A stretch of DNA of 64,000 nt from Flavobacterium notoginsengisoli (GTDB lineage Bacteria > Bacteroidota > Bacteroidia > Flavobacteriales > Flavobacteriaceae). This document shows positions 16,223-25,435 of this stretch, in pieces. Under the pieces are notes generated by a model that worked only from the letters and a program-made list of their open reading frames with translations, searched no databases and was not told the DNA's origin. The number at the start of each line of letters is the position of its first letter. The first letter of the stretch is position 1. The stretch lies in contig NZ_JACHLB010000002.1 of NCBI RefSeq assembly GCF_014207905.1, forward strand, positions 434,001-498,000. The letters run 5' to 3'. The position numbers and the translations under genes were made by a program.

Positions 16223-16870
16223 ATGAAATATCTAATCTTAAGTATCATCACGTTAACTTTTTTGGCTTCGTGCAGTAATAACTCACAAAAAGAAACTTCA
16301 AAAATGGATACCGCTATGGCATCTATGAGCGCAGAAGAAATGGCTAACATGAAGACTGATGAAATGAGCAACAAAAATGATGCTCACATGGCAAGTATGG
16401 AAAATATGGAGATGAGTGATGACCACATGGCAAGTTCAAATAGTTTCTCAGGTTTATATATGCACTATGAACACCTTTCTGGTGCATTGGCGTCCGATGA
16501 TGCAAAAGAAGCATCAACAGCAGCTTCTGGAATTTTAGAAGCGTTGAATCAAGTTAAAGTAAAGGATGTCGAAGCGTCCAAAAAAGCTGCAGTAGAAATG
16601 CAATTAAAGGCATTGAAAAAATACAGTACTGAAATCATCAACAATCAGGCTGATATTGCTAAACAAAGACAGGCATTTAGTCATCTAAGTGAGCGTTTTT
16701 ACGAGCTGGCGAAAAATGTAGGTATAGGAAAAACAATGTACAAAGCACATTGCCCGATGTACAATGATAAAAAGGGAGCAATTTGGTTAAGTAGTGAAAA
16801 CAAAATCAAAAACCCTTACTACGGTAGTGCAATGTTGTCATGTGGTTCTGTTCAGGAAAAACTAAAATAA
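16223..16870 (+). CDS. DUF3347 lipoprotein, metal-efflux associated
   Basis: 215 residues from ATG 16223 (MKYLILSII); a TTG nine bases upstream is less likely. The lipoprotein signal ends at FLASCSNN. A Met/His-rich linker (SAEEMANMKTDEMS, HMASMENMEMSDDHM) precedes the DUF3347 domain, whose end carries AHCPMYNDKKGAIWLSS and NPYYGSAMLSCG. DUF3347 proteins accompany or fuse to Cus-type adaptors in Bacteroidota and probably hand over Cu(I) or Ag(I) by Met and Cys ligands. It lies 7 nt before the pump gene. Confidence 0.85.
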   Translation: MKYLILSIITLTFLASCSNNSQKETSKMDTAMASMSAEEMANMKTDEMSNKNDAHMASMENMEMSDDHMASSNSFSGLYMHYEHLSGALASDDAKEASTAASGILEALNQVKVKDVEASKKAAVEMQLKALKKYSTEIINNQADIAKQRQAFSHLSERFYELAKNVGIGKTMYKAHCPMYNDKKGAIWLSSENKIKNPYYGSAMLSCGSVQEKLK

Positions 16871-16877
16871 AAAAGTC

Positions 16878-18161
16878 ATGGTTCAAAAATTGATTGAACT
16901 GTCACTCCGAAACAGGTATATAGTGCTAGCAATAGCACTATCCCTGTTTGTCTGGGGTGTATTTGCAGTTAAACAAAATCCGATAGATGCTATTCCTGAT
17001 TTATCAGAGAATCAAGTCATTGTTTTTACAGAATGGATGGGCCGAAGTCCTCAGATCATGGAAGACCAGGTGACTTTCCCTTTAGTATCGAATCTCCAAG
17101 GGATTTCCAAGGTAAAGAATATCAGAGGTACTTCCATGTTTGGGATGAGCTTTGTTTACATCATATTCGATGATGATGTCGATATATACTGGGCCAGAAC
17201 CCGTGTACTGGAACGACTAAACTATGCGCAGAGACTACTACCTCAAAATGTAACGCCAACATTGGGTCCTGATGGAACTGGTGTTGGACATGTTTTTTGG
17301 TATACATTGGATGCAAAAGGCATGGATTTAGGTGAACAACGAGCTACCCAGGACTGGTATGTGAAATTAGCACTCCAAACTGTTCCTGGAGTTTCGGAAG
17401 TTTCTTCATTTGGTGGATTTGAAAAGCAGTATCAACTTATCGTCGATCCCGCAAAGCTTCAATTCTATCATCTTTCCTTAACAAATATCATAGATAAAGT
17501 CAAAGCGAACAACAACGATGTCGGTGGCCGGAAATTTGAGATGAGCGATGCCGGTTATATTATCCGCGGTTTGGGCTATATAAAAAACAAAACAGATATA
17601 GAAAATATAGCTGTTGCCAATAACAACGGTATTCCGGTACGTGTAAAAGACATCGGCAGTGTTCAGATGGGAGGAGATCTCCGTTTGGGTATTTTTGATG
17701 AAAATGGAAATGGAGAGGTTGTCGGAGGAATCGTTGTGATGCGCTATGGTGAAAACGCCGACAAAGTAATCAGCGCTGTTAAGGCCAAGATGAAGGAAAT
17801 CGAAAAAGGACTGCCGGAAGGCGTTCATTTTAAAACAGCATATGACCGCAGTGAACTGATCGAAGCTGCAATCGAGAACATCAAAGGTAAGCTTGGTGAA
17901 GAGATGCTTGCCGTATCCTTAATTGTGATTGTTTTTCTATTTCACTGGCGAAGTGCTGTTAGTATCATTATACAAATCCCAATTACAATAGCGATCAGTT
18001 TTATTTTATTGAACGCATTTGGATTATCATCGAATATCATGTCGCTGACCGGTATTGCCTTGGCAATTGGTGTAATTGTGGACAATGGTATTATCATGGC
18101 TGAGAACTCCTATCGAAACCTGGCAGATTGGCAGGCTAAACACGCACCTAAAAAAGATTAG
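16878..18161 (+). CDS. cusA: CusA-type RND metal pump, N-terminal part (frame-interrupted)
   Basis: 427 residues ending at TAG 18159-18161. It covers TM1 (about residues 12-30), the first periplasmic pore domains and TM2-TM4, including the family motif GIALAIGVIVDNGIIMAENSYRN with the proton-relay Asp. The frame stops in the cytoplasmic loop after TM4. The remainder follows in the +1 frame from 18163. Together the halves give about 1070 residues, the normal size of a heavy-metal RND pump (CusA/CzcA). The stop lies 3 nt after a run of six A (18150-18155); one A fewer would join both halves. It is a frameshift, a sequence error, or a split subunit. Confidence 0.9.
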   Translation: MVQKLIELSLRNRYIVLAIALSLFVWGVFAVKQNPIDAIPDLSENQVIVFTEWMGRSPQIMEDQVTFPLVSNLQGISKVKNIRGTSMFGMSFVYIIFDDDVDIYWARTRVLERLNYAQRLLPQNVTPTLGPDGTGVGHVFWYTLDAKGMDLGEQRATQDWYVKLALQTVPGVSEVSSFGGFEKQYQLIVDPAKLQFYHLSLTNIIDKVKANNNDVGGRKFEMSDAGYIIRGLGYIKNKTDIENIAVANNNGIPVRVKDIGSVQMGGDLRLGIFDENGNGEVVGGIVVMRYGENADKVISAVKAKMKEIEKGLPEGVHFKTAYDRSELIEAAIENIKGKLGEEMLAVSLIVIVFLFHWRSAVSIIIQIPITIAISFILLNAFGLSSNIMSLTGIALAIGVIVDNGIIMAENSYRNLADWQAKHAPKKD

Positions 18162-18162
18162 A

Positions 18163-20100
18163 ATGAAAAATTTGTTTAGAAAAATCAGAGACAATAGTTA
18201 TTATAAAATACCCAAGGAAGAACGTTTAGCAATTATTGAACAATCCTGTAAACAGGTATCCAGAGGAGTATTTTTTTCTACGATAATTATTATAGCGTCT
18301 TTTCTTCCTGTGTTTTTATTAACTGGTCAGGAAGGTAAATTATTTCATCCGCTGGCTTATACCAAAACATTTATCCTATTGGTGGATGCGATTTTGGTTG
18401 TTACACTGGCGCCTGTACTAATTTCCTTTTTTATGAAAGGTAAATTCAGAAGCGAAAATGCCAATCCAGTGAATCGCGTACTGGAACGTGTTTACGAGCC
18501 TTTACTAAGAATCTGTATGAAGTGGCGAAAAACCACCATTGGTATTAATATTTTGGCTTTAATCATCAGTATTCCTATGATTATGAGTCTAGGACGAGAA
18601 TTTATGCCACCACTGGATGAAGGGTCAATTTTATTTATGCCGGTAACACTGCCCGATGTCTCCAATTCTGAGGTTAAAAGAATACTACAGGTGCAAGATA
18701 AATTAATAGCATCTGTACCGGAAGTAAAGAACGTATTGGGTAAAGCTGGACGGGCAAATACAGCAACGGATAATTCACCAATCAGTATGATTGAGACGAT
18801 TGTCCTATTGAAACCTAAAAGTGAATGGCGAAAAGGAAAGACAAAAGAGGATATTATCAATGAGCTGAACAACAAGCTACAAATGCCTGGTGTTACAAAT
18901 GGTTGGACACAACCAATCATTAATAGGATCAATATGCTTTCTACCGGTATCCGCACCGATGTCGGAGTTAAGGTATATGGACAGAACTTGGATACCATAG
19001 CTGCTTTTTCACAAAAGGTCAAACAGGAGTTACAAGGGATAACAGGTGTTAAAGACCTTTATGTTGAACCAATCACAGGTGGTAAATACATCGATATTGC
19101 GATTAAACGTGAGGAAATCGGAAGATACGACCTGACTGTAGATGATGTAAATAACATTGTGGAAAGCGCTTTGGGAGGTGTTCGTCTAACTACAACGGTC
19201 GAAGGAAGACAGCGTTTTTCTGTAAATGCACGATTTGCGCAGGATTTTCGCGATGATCTCGGTGCTTTAAAAAGACTCCAGGTGCAGACCAGTCAATTTG
19301 GACCTATTCCTTTGGAAGCTGTGGCCGACATTAGCCTGTCGGAAGGTCCTCCTATGATTAATTCTGAAAACGCATTATTACGAGGAACAGTATTGTTTAA
19401 TGTGCGGGATCGGGATTTGGGTAGTACTGTCGAAGAAGCACAGGCCCGATTAAATAATATGATGACGAAACTTCCTAAAGGTTATTTTCTGGAATGGAGC
19501 GGACAATATGAGAATTTGATTCGTGGAGAGAAAACCTTAAAGATGATTATGCCTTTAGTGCTTGTGATCATATTTGTATCCATGTATTTTGCTTTTCATT
19601 CCGCACGTGAAGCATTGTTAAGTTTAATTACAATTCCTTTTGCGCTTATCGGTGGGGCGTACATGGTATATTTCTGGGGCGTAAATCTGTCGGTAGCTGT
19701 GGCAGTAGGTTTTATAGCACTGTTTGGCCTGGCGGTCGAGACCGGTATTGTCATGGTGATCTATCTCAATGATGCCATGCAACAATTGGTTGCTCTAAAA
19801 GGGAATTCACGCGAGACCATTACTCGTGAAGATATCCGTGAATATGTATTACATGGTGCAGCAAAAAGACTACGTCCTAAGCTGATGACCGTATGCGTAG
19901 CATTGTTTGGTTTGGTGCCTATTTTATGGAGTTCCGGAGTCGGTAGTGATGTGATGAAACCTATCGTTCTACCTATGATCGGAGGCGTATTTACATCTTC
20001 TATACATATCCTGTTAGTCACCCCAATTATTTTCTTAATGAGTAAAGAGTACGAGTTGAGGAAATACGGAAAAATAGAAGTATTGGACGTAAAACATTAA
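18163..20100 (+). CDS. cusA: CusA-type RND metal pump, C-terminal part
   Basis: 645 residues if translated from ATG 18163, 1 nt after the stop of the N-terminal part; the frame is open further upstream (to 18076) but that reading is a shadow of the first part. It begins in the TM4-TM5 cytoplasmic loop (EERLAIIEQSCKQVSRGVF), continues with TM5-TM7, the second pore domain with LFMPVTLPDVSNSE and INMLSTGIRTDVGVKVYG typical of Cu/Ag pumps, and TM8-TM12 (LFGLAVETGIVMVIYLND). TolC and two adaptors follow. It is needed for any functional pump; translation could restart at the ATG or follow slippage. Confidence 0.9.
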   Translation: MKNLFRKIRDNSYYKIPKEERLAIIEQSCKQVSRGVFFSTIIIIASFLPVFLLTGQEGKLFHPLAYTKTFILLVDAILVVTLAPVLISFFMKGKFRSENANPVNRVLERVYEPLLRICMKWRKTTIGINILALIISIPMIMSLGREFMPPLDEGSILFMPVTLPDVSNSEVKRILQVQDKLIASVPEVKNVLGKAGRANTATDNSPISMIETIVLLKPKSEWRKGKTKEDIINELNNKLQMPGVTNGWTQPIINRINMLSTGIRTDVGVKVYGQNLDTIAAFSQKVKQELQGITGVKDLYVEPITGGKYIDIAIKREEIGRYDLTVDDVNNIVESALGGVRLTTTVEGRQRFSVNARFAQDFRDDLGALKRLQVQTSQFGPIPLEAVADISLSEGPPMINSENALLRGTVLFNVRDRDLGSTVEEAQARLNNMMTKLPKGYFLEWSGQYENLIRGEKTLKMIMPLVLVIIFVSMYFAFHSAREALLSLITIPFALIGGAYMVYFWGVNLSVAVAVGFIALFGLAVETGIVMVIYLNDAMQQLVALKGNSRETITREDIREYVLHGAAKRLRPKLMTVCVALFGLVPILWSSGVGSDVMKPIVLPMIGGVFTSSIHILLVTPIIFLMSKEYELRKYGKIEVLDVKH

Positions 20101-20104
20101 GACG

Positions 20105-21355
20105 ATGAAAAAGATACTTATAACGGTCATTTCCATAATAAGTTTTAGTGCTTTTGGATATGGCCAATCACGCATGAATTTAGATAGCATTTTAAATAAA
20201 ATAGCTGTAAATCATCCGGTGGCTAAAATGTACGATGCAAACATTCGTGCTTCAGATGAAGCTGCAAAAGGCGCTCGAAGCTGGATGGCTCCTGAAATTG
20301 GTACCGGACTATATATGGTACCTTACAATGTGGGATTATGGAAACGTGATCCATCAGGAGCAAGTGGAGCCGGTCAATATATGATTTCTGTTCAGCAGAT
20401 GATTGCCAATAAAAGTGAATTAGATGCTAATGCGAAATATATGGCGGCTGTATCGGTGTACGACCGTGAAGCTAAAAAGGCTTCCTTGAACGAGCTTTAT
20501 GCAGCTGCCAAGAAAAGTTATTATGCCTGGATATTACTGGATAAGAAGTTAAAAGTAATTGATGAAAGCGAAACGGCTTTGAATTTCATGATCCAAAGTG
20601 CAGAAATCAGGTATAAAAATAGTTTAGGTAAAATAAATGCTTACTATAAAGCAAAGGCCGCTGTTGGAAATTTGGGAAACCAACGCATTATGTTAAAAAA
20701 TGAGATCCAGCAGCGAAAAATATTGTTAAACACACTGATGAACAGGGATAAAAATGAAAATTTTGAGATAGATCCCGAATACCGTTTAAAAGACTACAAT
20801 AAAGTAGACAGTTCGTACTTCAGTGAACATAGAAGTGATATTAAAGCCATTGATGGTAACTTTCGTTTAGCTGGCCTGCAACAAAATTTGGAGCGGACAA
20901 AGCTGAAGCCGCAATTTGGTTTCAGGTATGACCATATGTTTGGATTTGGAGGTGTACCTGGCCAATATACATTAATGGCAATGGTAAAACTACCTATTGC
21001 AGGATGGTCATCTAAACAATACAAAGCAAACATAGAAAGCCTAAAATGGAAAATGGAAGGATATCAGGCACAGAAACAAATGATGCTTAATGATGCTTCC
21101 GGACAATCAGAAGGCTTGATGGTAGCCATAACTAACAAAAAGCAACAGGTTGCTTTGTATGAAGGAAACATCGTTCCTGCATTAAAGAAAAATTTTCAAA
21201 CAACCCAACTTAGTTACGAGCAGAATACGGGTGATCTATTTGAGCTTTTTGATGCTTGGGATACCTTAAATAAGACCCAATTGGAATATTTTGAGCAATT
21301 GCAGTCGCTCTTAGATATGCAAGCTGAATTAGACCGGGTGCTGGAACAAAAATAA
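20105..21355 (+). CDS. TolC-family outer-membrane channel protein
   Basis: 416 residues with a signal peptide ending near FGYGQ. It is mostly long amphipathic helices with the two-fold TolC repeat (EAAKGARSWMAPEIGTG in the first half, RLAGLQQNLERTKLKPQFGF in the second) and the C-terminal LFDAWDTLNKTQLEYFEQL. It is the outer-membrane exit duct for the CusA-type pump. It starts 4 nt after the pump stop and 7 nt before the first adaptor, so all are one unit. The length is close to CusC-type proteins. Confidence 0.9.
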   Translation: MKKILITVISIISFSAFGYGQSRMNLDSILNKIAVNHPVAKMYDANIRASDEAAKGARSWMAPEIGTGLYMVPYNVGLWKRDPSGASGAGQYMISVQQMIANKSELDANAKYMAAVSVYDREAKKASLNELYAAAKKSYYAWILLDKKLKVIDESETALNFMIQSAEIRYKNSLGKINAYYKAKAAVGNLGNQRIMLKNEIQQRKILLNTLMNRDKNENFEIDPEYRLKDYNKVDSSYFSEHRSDIKAIDGNFRLAGLQQNLERTKLKPQFGFRYDHMFGFGGVPGQYTLMAMVKLPIAGWSSKQYKANIESLKWKMEGYQAQKQMMLNDASGQSEGLMVAITNKKQQVALYEGNIVPALKKNFQTTQLSYEQNTGDLFELFDAWDTLNKTQLEYFEQLQSLLDMQAELDRVLEQK

Positions 21356-21362
21356 AAGAATC

Positions 21363-22661
21363 ATGAGAAAATTTAAATCTCTACATCTGATATCTTATGG
21401 CAGTTTGATAGCAATTGGACTTTCGACACTTTTGCTCACCAGCTGTACAGATCAGAAAAAAGAACATAAAGAAAGTAATTTAAAAACAGAAAATTCACAT
21501 GAACAGCACGCTGATCATGGAGAAGAAGACGTTTATACATGCCCTATGCATCCGCATGTGCATGAACATAAAGGAGGAAGTTGTCCCATCTGTGGAATGC
21601 CCTTGGTCAAAAAAGGAAAAGGGAGCGCAACGGTAAAAGATGTTGATTTAGCGACTTTATTAAAGCCAACAAATGATTATGTCGTTTCGCAGGTTCCTGT
21701 AACCAATGTTTCAACAGCGGATCAGGAAGTGACTTTAGAATCCTTAGGACGTATCGATTATGACACAAGGCTTAATAATACAATCTCTTCTAAAATAGCA
21801 GGGAGAATTGAAAAGCTGTATGTAAAATATAGATACCAACATATCCATAAGGGAATGCCCGTAATGGATATATATAGCCCTGAACTGGTTACCGCAGAAC
21901 AAGAATACCTATTTCTAATTAAAAGTGATCCTGAAAATAGTGCTTTGATAAAAGTCGCTCAGAACAAACTAATGTTGCTGGGGATGACGCAATCTCAGAT
22001 TAATGATCTGGTCAGAAAAGGGAAACCATCTTACGTTGTAACGGTGTATAGCAATTATTCTGGCCATGTCCATGAGGCTGGAAATATGGGCGGAAGTAAT
22101 TCGAATGCTATGGGACAATCAGGTATGAGCGAAGAATTGCCCATTAAAGAAGGAATGTACGTTCAGCGTGGTCAAACTGTTTTTCAGCTTTTTAATACAG
22201 ATCGTAGTTGGGTTCTGCTTAACTTTTTTGCAGAACAGGCTTCACTGATAAAAAAAGGAATGCCTATTAAAGTCGTAGCCGAAACAGCGCCTGACCGCAG
22301 TTTTCAAGCCAAAATAGATTTTATTGAACCATTTTACAGACAGAACAGTAAGACCCTTTCTGCCAGAGCATTTTTCAATAACAGCGAATTAAAAATTCCT
22401 ATTGGAAGTCAGGTGAAAGCATCGCTGAATGTAACACTCACAGGTAAGAGATGGCTTCCGGAAACAGCCGTAATATCTTTAGGACTTCGTCACGTTGTTT
22501 TCTTGAAACAAGGCGGAGGATTTCAGGTAAAACAGGTTCAAACGGGTGTTACAATAAATGGTAAAGTGGAGATCTTGAGCGGACTTGAATCAGACGATAA
22601 TGTTGCGATTAATGCGCAATATCTGATAGATAGTGAAAGCTTTATCAAAACAGAAAATTAA
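21363..22661 (+). CDS. CusB-type periplasmic adaptor with heavy-metal-binding domain
   Basis: 432 residues. The lipoprotein signal ends at LLTSCTDQ. A His-rich linker leads to a heavy-metal-binding domain (YTCPMHPHVHEH and CPICGMPLVKK, about residues 58-82), then the membrane-fusion-protein core: RIDYDTRLNNTISSKIAGRIEKLYVKY, a helical hairpin (AEQEYLFLIKSDP), a barrel (QVPV...LNVTLTG) and a C-terminal domain. It links pump and TolC and can pass metal to the pump. A second adaptor follows 20 nt later. Confidence 0.9.
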   Translation: MRKFKSLHLISYGSLIAIGLSTLLLTSCTDQKKEHKESNLKTENSHEQHADHGEEDVYTCPMHPHVHEHKGGSCPICGMPLVKKGKGSATVKDVDLATLLKPTNDYVVSQVPVTNVSTADQEVTLESLGRIDYDTRLNNTISSKIAGRIEKLYVKYRYQHIHKGMPVMDIYSPELVTAEQEYLFLIKSDPENSALIKVAQNKLMLLGMTQSQINDLVRKGKPSYVVTVYSNYSGHVHEAGNMGGSNSNAMGQSGMSEELPIKEGMYVQRGQTVFQLFNTDRSWVLLNFFAEQASLIKKGMPIKVVAETAPDRSFQAKIDFIEPFYRQNSKTLSARAFFNNSELKIPIGSQVKASLNVTLTGKRWLPETAVISLGLRHVVFLKQGGGFQVKQVQTGVTINGKVEILSGLESDDNVAINAQYLIDSESFIKTEN

Positions 22662-22681
22662 TAAAATTCAAAATCATAGCA

Positions 22682-23920
22682 ATGAAAACAAAATATCTTG
22701 TTATAGTGCTAATGGTCTTTGCAACTATAGCACTCCTTTTTGTGGCATGTACCCACGAAAAAAAAGAAGGCTCAAAAGATAGTGATACCTATTATACCTG
22801 TTCAATGCATCCTCAGGTTAATGAATCACATCCTGGACATTGTCCAATTTGTCATATGGATTTAATTGCCGTAAAAAAAGGCCAGCAACAAATGACAACA
22901 GAAGTTCAGCTGAGTCCATCACAGATACAATTAGGTAATATTAAAACCGATACCCTCTCAGAGGGTACCGGTAATAATCAGCAGGTATTAACTGGAACCC
23001 TGACTTATGATCAAACGACTGCAAGTGCTGTAAGTGCGCGCGTGTCTGGAAGAGTAGATAAACTTTATTACAAGGCTTTAGGTGAATTTGTGCCTGCAGG
23101 TGCTAAATTATATGATTTATATAGTGAAGAACTGAACGATGCAAAAGAGCAATATCGCAATCTACTAGAAAAAGAACGCACGCTTGGCAATACAATGGTT
23201 GATTATAAGCAATTAATTCAAGCGGCAAAGAACAAGCTGGAGTTATGGGGACTTTCTGAAAATCAGATACATGATATCGACCAATCGAAGCAGTCCAATA
23301 TCCTAACTAGCTTTTATAGTAAGGAGTCGGGCTATATTACTGAAATCAATATCATGCAAGGTGATTACCTGTCTGAAGGAACAACTGTTATACGATTATC
23401 GAACTTGTCCTCTCTTTGGGTAGAAGCACAAGCATACACCTCGCAATTACCAAGGATTGAAAAGGGAACAAAAGCCATTGTGAACATTCCCGATCTGTCA
23501 GATAAAACCATAAATGGGAATATCACGTTCGTTAATCCTGAGATAGATCCTACAACCAGAATAAATTTAATTCGGGTGAGTATCCCTAATGGCGATCACA
23601 AGTTGCAACCGGGAATGGCCGCATATGTTACAATCCAATCCCCTAGTCGAAAAGGAATATTTCTCCCCATTAATGCGGTTTTAAGAAATGGAAAAATGGC
23701 TTCGGTTTGGGTCCAGATTGCACCGGATAAATTTAAGAGCAAAATGGTAACAATAGGTGAAGAAGGTAATGGCTTGATTGAAGTCCTTTCAGGTGTAGAA
23801 AAAGGCGAAGTCATTGTTATATCAGGTGCATACTTATTGCAGAGCGAGTATGTCTTTAGGAATGGAAGTGATCCTATGGCGGGAATGAATATGAATATGA
23901 ATATGGGTTCAATGAAATAG
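22682..23920 (+). CDS. Second CusB-type adaptor with heavy-metal-binding domain
   Basis: 412 residues, also a predicted lipoprotein (LLFVACTHEK). The metal-binding domain reads YTCSMHPQVNESHPGHCPICHMDL (residues about 38-61). The fusion-protein core follows: SARVSGRVDKLYYKALGEFVPAG, the hairpin DAKEQYRNLLEKE, a barrel, and the C-terminal GAYLLQSEYVF. The tail is Met-rich (GMNMNMNMGSM). It is divergent from the first adaptor, so this is not a recent copy. Two adaptors for one pump may form a mixed hexamer, or one may act as a metallochaperone. Confidence 0.9.
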   Translation: MKTKYLVIVLMVFATIALLFVACTHEKKEGSKDSDTYYTCSMHPQVNESHPGHCPICHMDLIAVKKGQQQMTTEVQLSPSQIQLGNIKTDTLSEGTGNNQQVLTGTLTYDQTTASAVSARVSGRVDKLYYKALGEFVPAGAKLYDLYSEELNDAKEQYRNLLEKERTLGNTMVDYKQLIQAAKNKLELWGLSENQIHDIDQSKQSNILTSFYSKESGYITEINIMQGDYLSEGTTVIRLSNLSSLWVEAQAYTSQLPRIEKGTKAIVNIPDLSDKTINGNITFVNPEIDPTTRINLIRVSIPNGDHKLQPGMAAYVTIQSPSRKGIFLPINAVLRNGKMASVWVQIAPDKFKSKMVTIGEEGNGLIEVLSGVEKGEVIVISGAYLLQSEYVFRNGSDPMAGMNMNMNMGSMK

Positions 23921-23952
23921 TAGATTTTTAACAAGAATATAATCAATAAAAA

Positions 23953-25374
23953 ATGAACGAAAAGCTAAAAGAGCTATATAACGCGGAAACGTTTCGGGAA
24001 AACGGCTACGATTTAATTGATTTGCTTGCAGACTTTCTTACAGACTCTCAGCGTGCAGAAAACAAGGTGAATAACTGGCTCCCTCCATCAGAGCAACTTG
24101 AGTACTGGGAGAATTACGATACCTCAAACTCATCTCCAAAGCAGTTTTTTGCCGATATATTGGAAAAATCTATCAATGTTCACCATCCCAAATACATGGG
24201 GCATCAGATTTCACCTACCGCGCCATTGGCTGCTTTATCTAGTTTAGTTGTATCCATAGTTAATAATGGTGCAGCTGTATATGAAATGGGAGCTGCAGGT
24301 ACAGCAATTGAAAAAGTCATAATCAATAAAATTGCAAAAAAGATTGGCTTTGATGAAAATGCTGATGGTTTTGTAACCTCTGGAGGTTCTCTGGCTAATC
24401 TAACTGCTTTACTTACTGCGAGGAAGAAAATATGTGTTGATAGTCCAATCGGAAATCAAGCTGTAATGGTGTCTTCCGAAGCCCATTACAGTATCGAAAA
24501 GGCTCTTAGAATTATGGGATTAGAAGAAGAAAATATTATTAAAATCCCTATAAATGAGCATTTCAATATGAAAACCAGTGCTTTAAAGGATTCTTATCAT
24601 GAAGCACAAGCAAATGGTAAAAAAATATTTGCGGTGGTTGGTAGTGCTCCGTCAACGTCTACTGGATCACATGATAATTTAGAGGAGATCGCCAGGTTTT
24701 GTAATGAACATAGTATTTGGTTCCATGTTGATGCAGCACATGGTGGTGGTGCTATTTTTTCGACCAAATACAGATACCTATTAGCGGGCTTGGAAAAAGC
24801 AGATTCGGTGACCATAGACGGGCATAAAATGTTAATGATGCCTTCCATTATGAGTTTTCTATTTTTTAAGAACGGTTCAGATTCTTACGCAGCCTTTAAA
24901 CAAAGGGCTGCGTATCTATGGGACAAAGAAAAAAATAATGAATGGCAAGATTTAGCTAAGCGTACTTTTGAATGCACAAAAAATATCATGAGTATCCAAT
25001 TTTACGCCATACTTAAGTTTTATGGTGAAGGAGTATTCGATGATTTTGTGACCCGATTATATGATGTAGCTAAAATGTTTGCAACTGACGTAGCGGTAAG
25101 GCAAGACTTTGAGTTACTGCTGCAGCCACAAGCTAATATTGTATGCTTTAGATACTTAGTGGAAGGCTGGACAGATAGCAGGTTGAATCAATTGAACCGG
25201 GCAATAAGAGAATATTTATTAAAAGAAGGAGATTTTTACATTGTGCAAACTACAATAAACGACAACGTGTATTTGCGCATAACTTTTATGAATCCTAATA
25301 CAACAGGAATCCATACAGCCAAATTGCTAAAAAAAATCCAAGCGTTATCTTCTTTTCTTGTTGCCTATTTTTAG
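23953..25374 (+). CDS. Group II PLP-dependent amino-acid decarboxylase
   Basis: 473 residues. Landmarks of the aromatic-amino-acid/glutamate decarboxylase family are present: HPKYMGHQISPTAPLAAL near residue 80, GFVTSGGSLANLTALLTAR (PLP phosphate site), FHVDAAHGGG (Asp to the pyridine nitrogen, DAAHGG) and SVTIDGHKMLMMP with the PLP-binding Lys. The substrate is unclear (aspartate, glutamate, diaminobutyrate or an aromatic acid). It begins 32 nt after the second adaptor, so it is probably co-transcribed with the efflux genes, which is unexpected. A role in amine or polyamine production, or proton consumption during stress, is inference. Confidence 0.88.
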   Translation: MNEKLKELYNAETFRENGYDLIDLLADFLTDSQRAENKVNNWLPPSEQLEYWENYDTSNSSPKQFFADILEKSINVHHPKYMGHQISPTAPLAALSSLVVSIVNNGAAVYEMGAAGTAIEKVIINKIAKKIGFDENADGFVTSGGSLANLTALLTARKKICVDSPIGNQAVMVSSEAHYSIEKALRIMGLEEENIIKIPINEHFNMKTSALKDSYHEAQANGKKIFAVVGSAPSTSTGSHDNLEEIARFCNEHSIWFHVDAAHGGGAIFSTKYRYLLAGLEKADSVTIDGHKMLMMPSIMSFLFFKNGSDSYAAFKQRAAYLWDKEKNNEWQDLAKRTFECTKNIMSIQFYAILKFYGEGVFDDFVTRLYDVAKMFATDVAVRQDFELLLQPQANIVCFRYLVEGWTDSRLNQLNRAIREYLLKEGDFYIVQTTINDNVYLRITFMNPNTTGIHTAKLLKKIQALSSFLVAYF

Positions 25375-25435
25375 CAGACTACGTCATGCTAAGTAAAATA
25401 TTGACACTCAAAATAGTAATAGAAAATAAAATTTC

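Noticed and set aside
18076-18162. Upstream extension of the C-terminal CusA frame
   Set aside because: It overlaps the N-terminal part in another frame and lacks the TM4 motif; the true continuation begins around 18150-18163.
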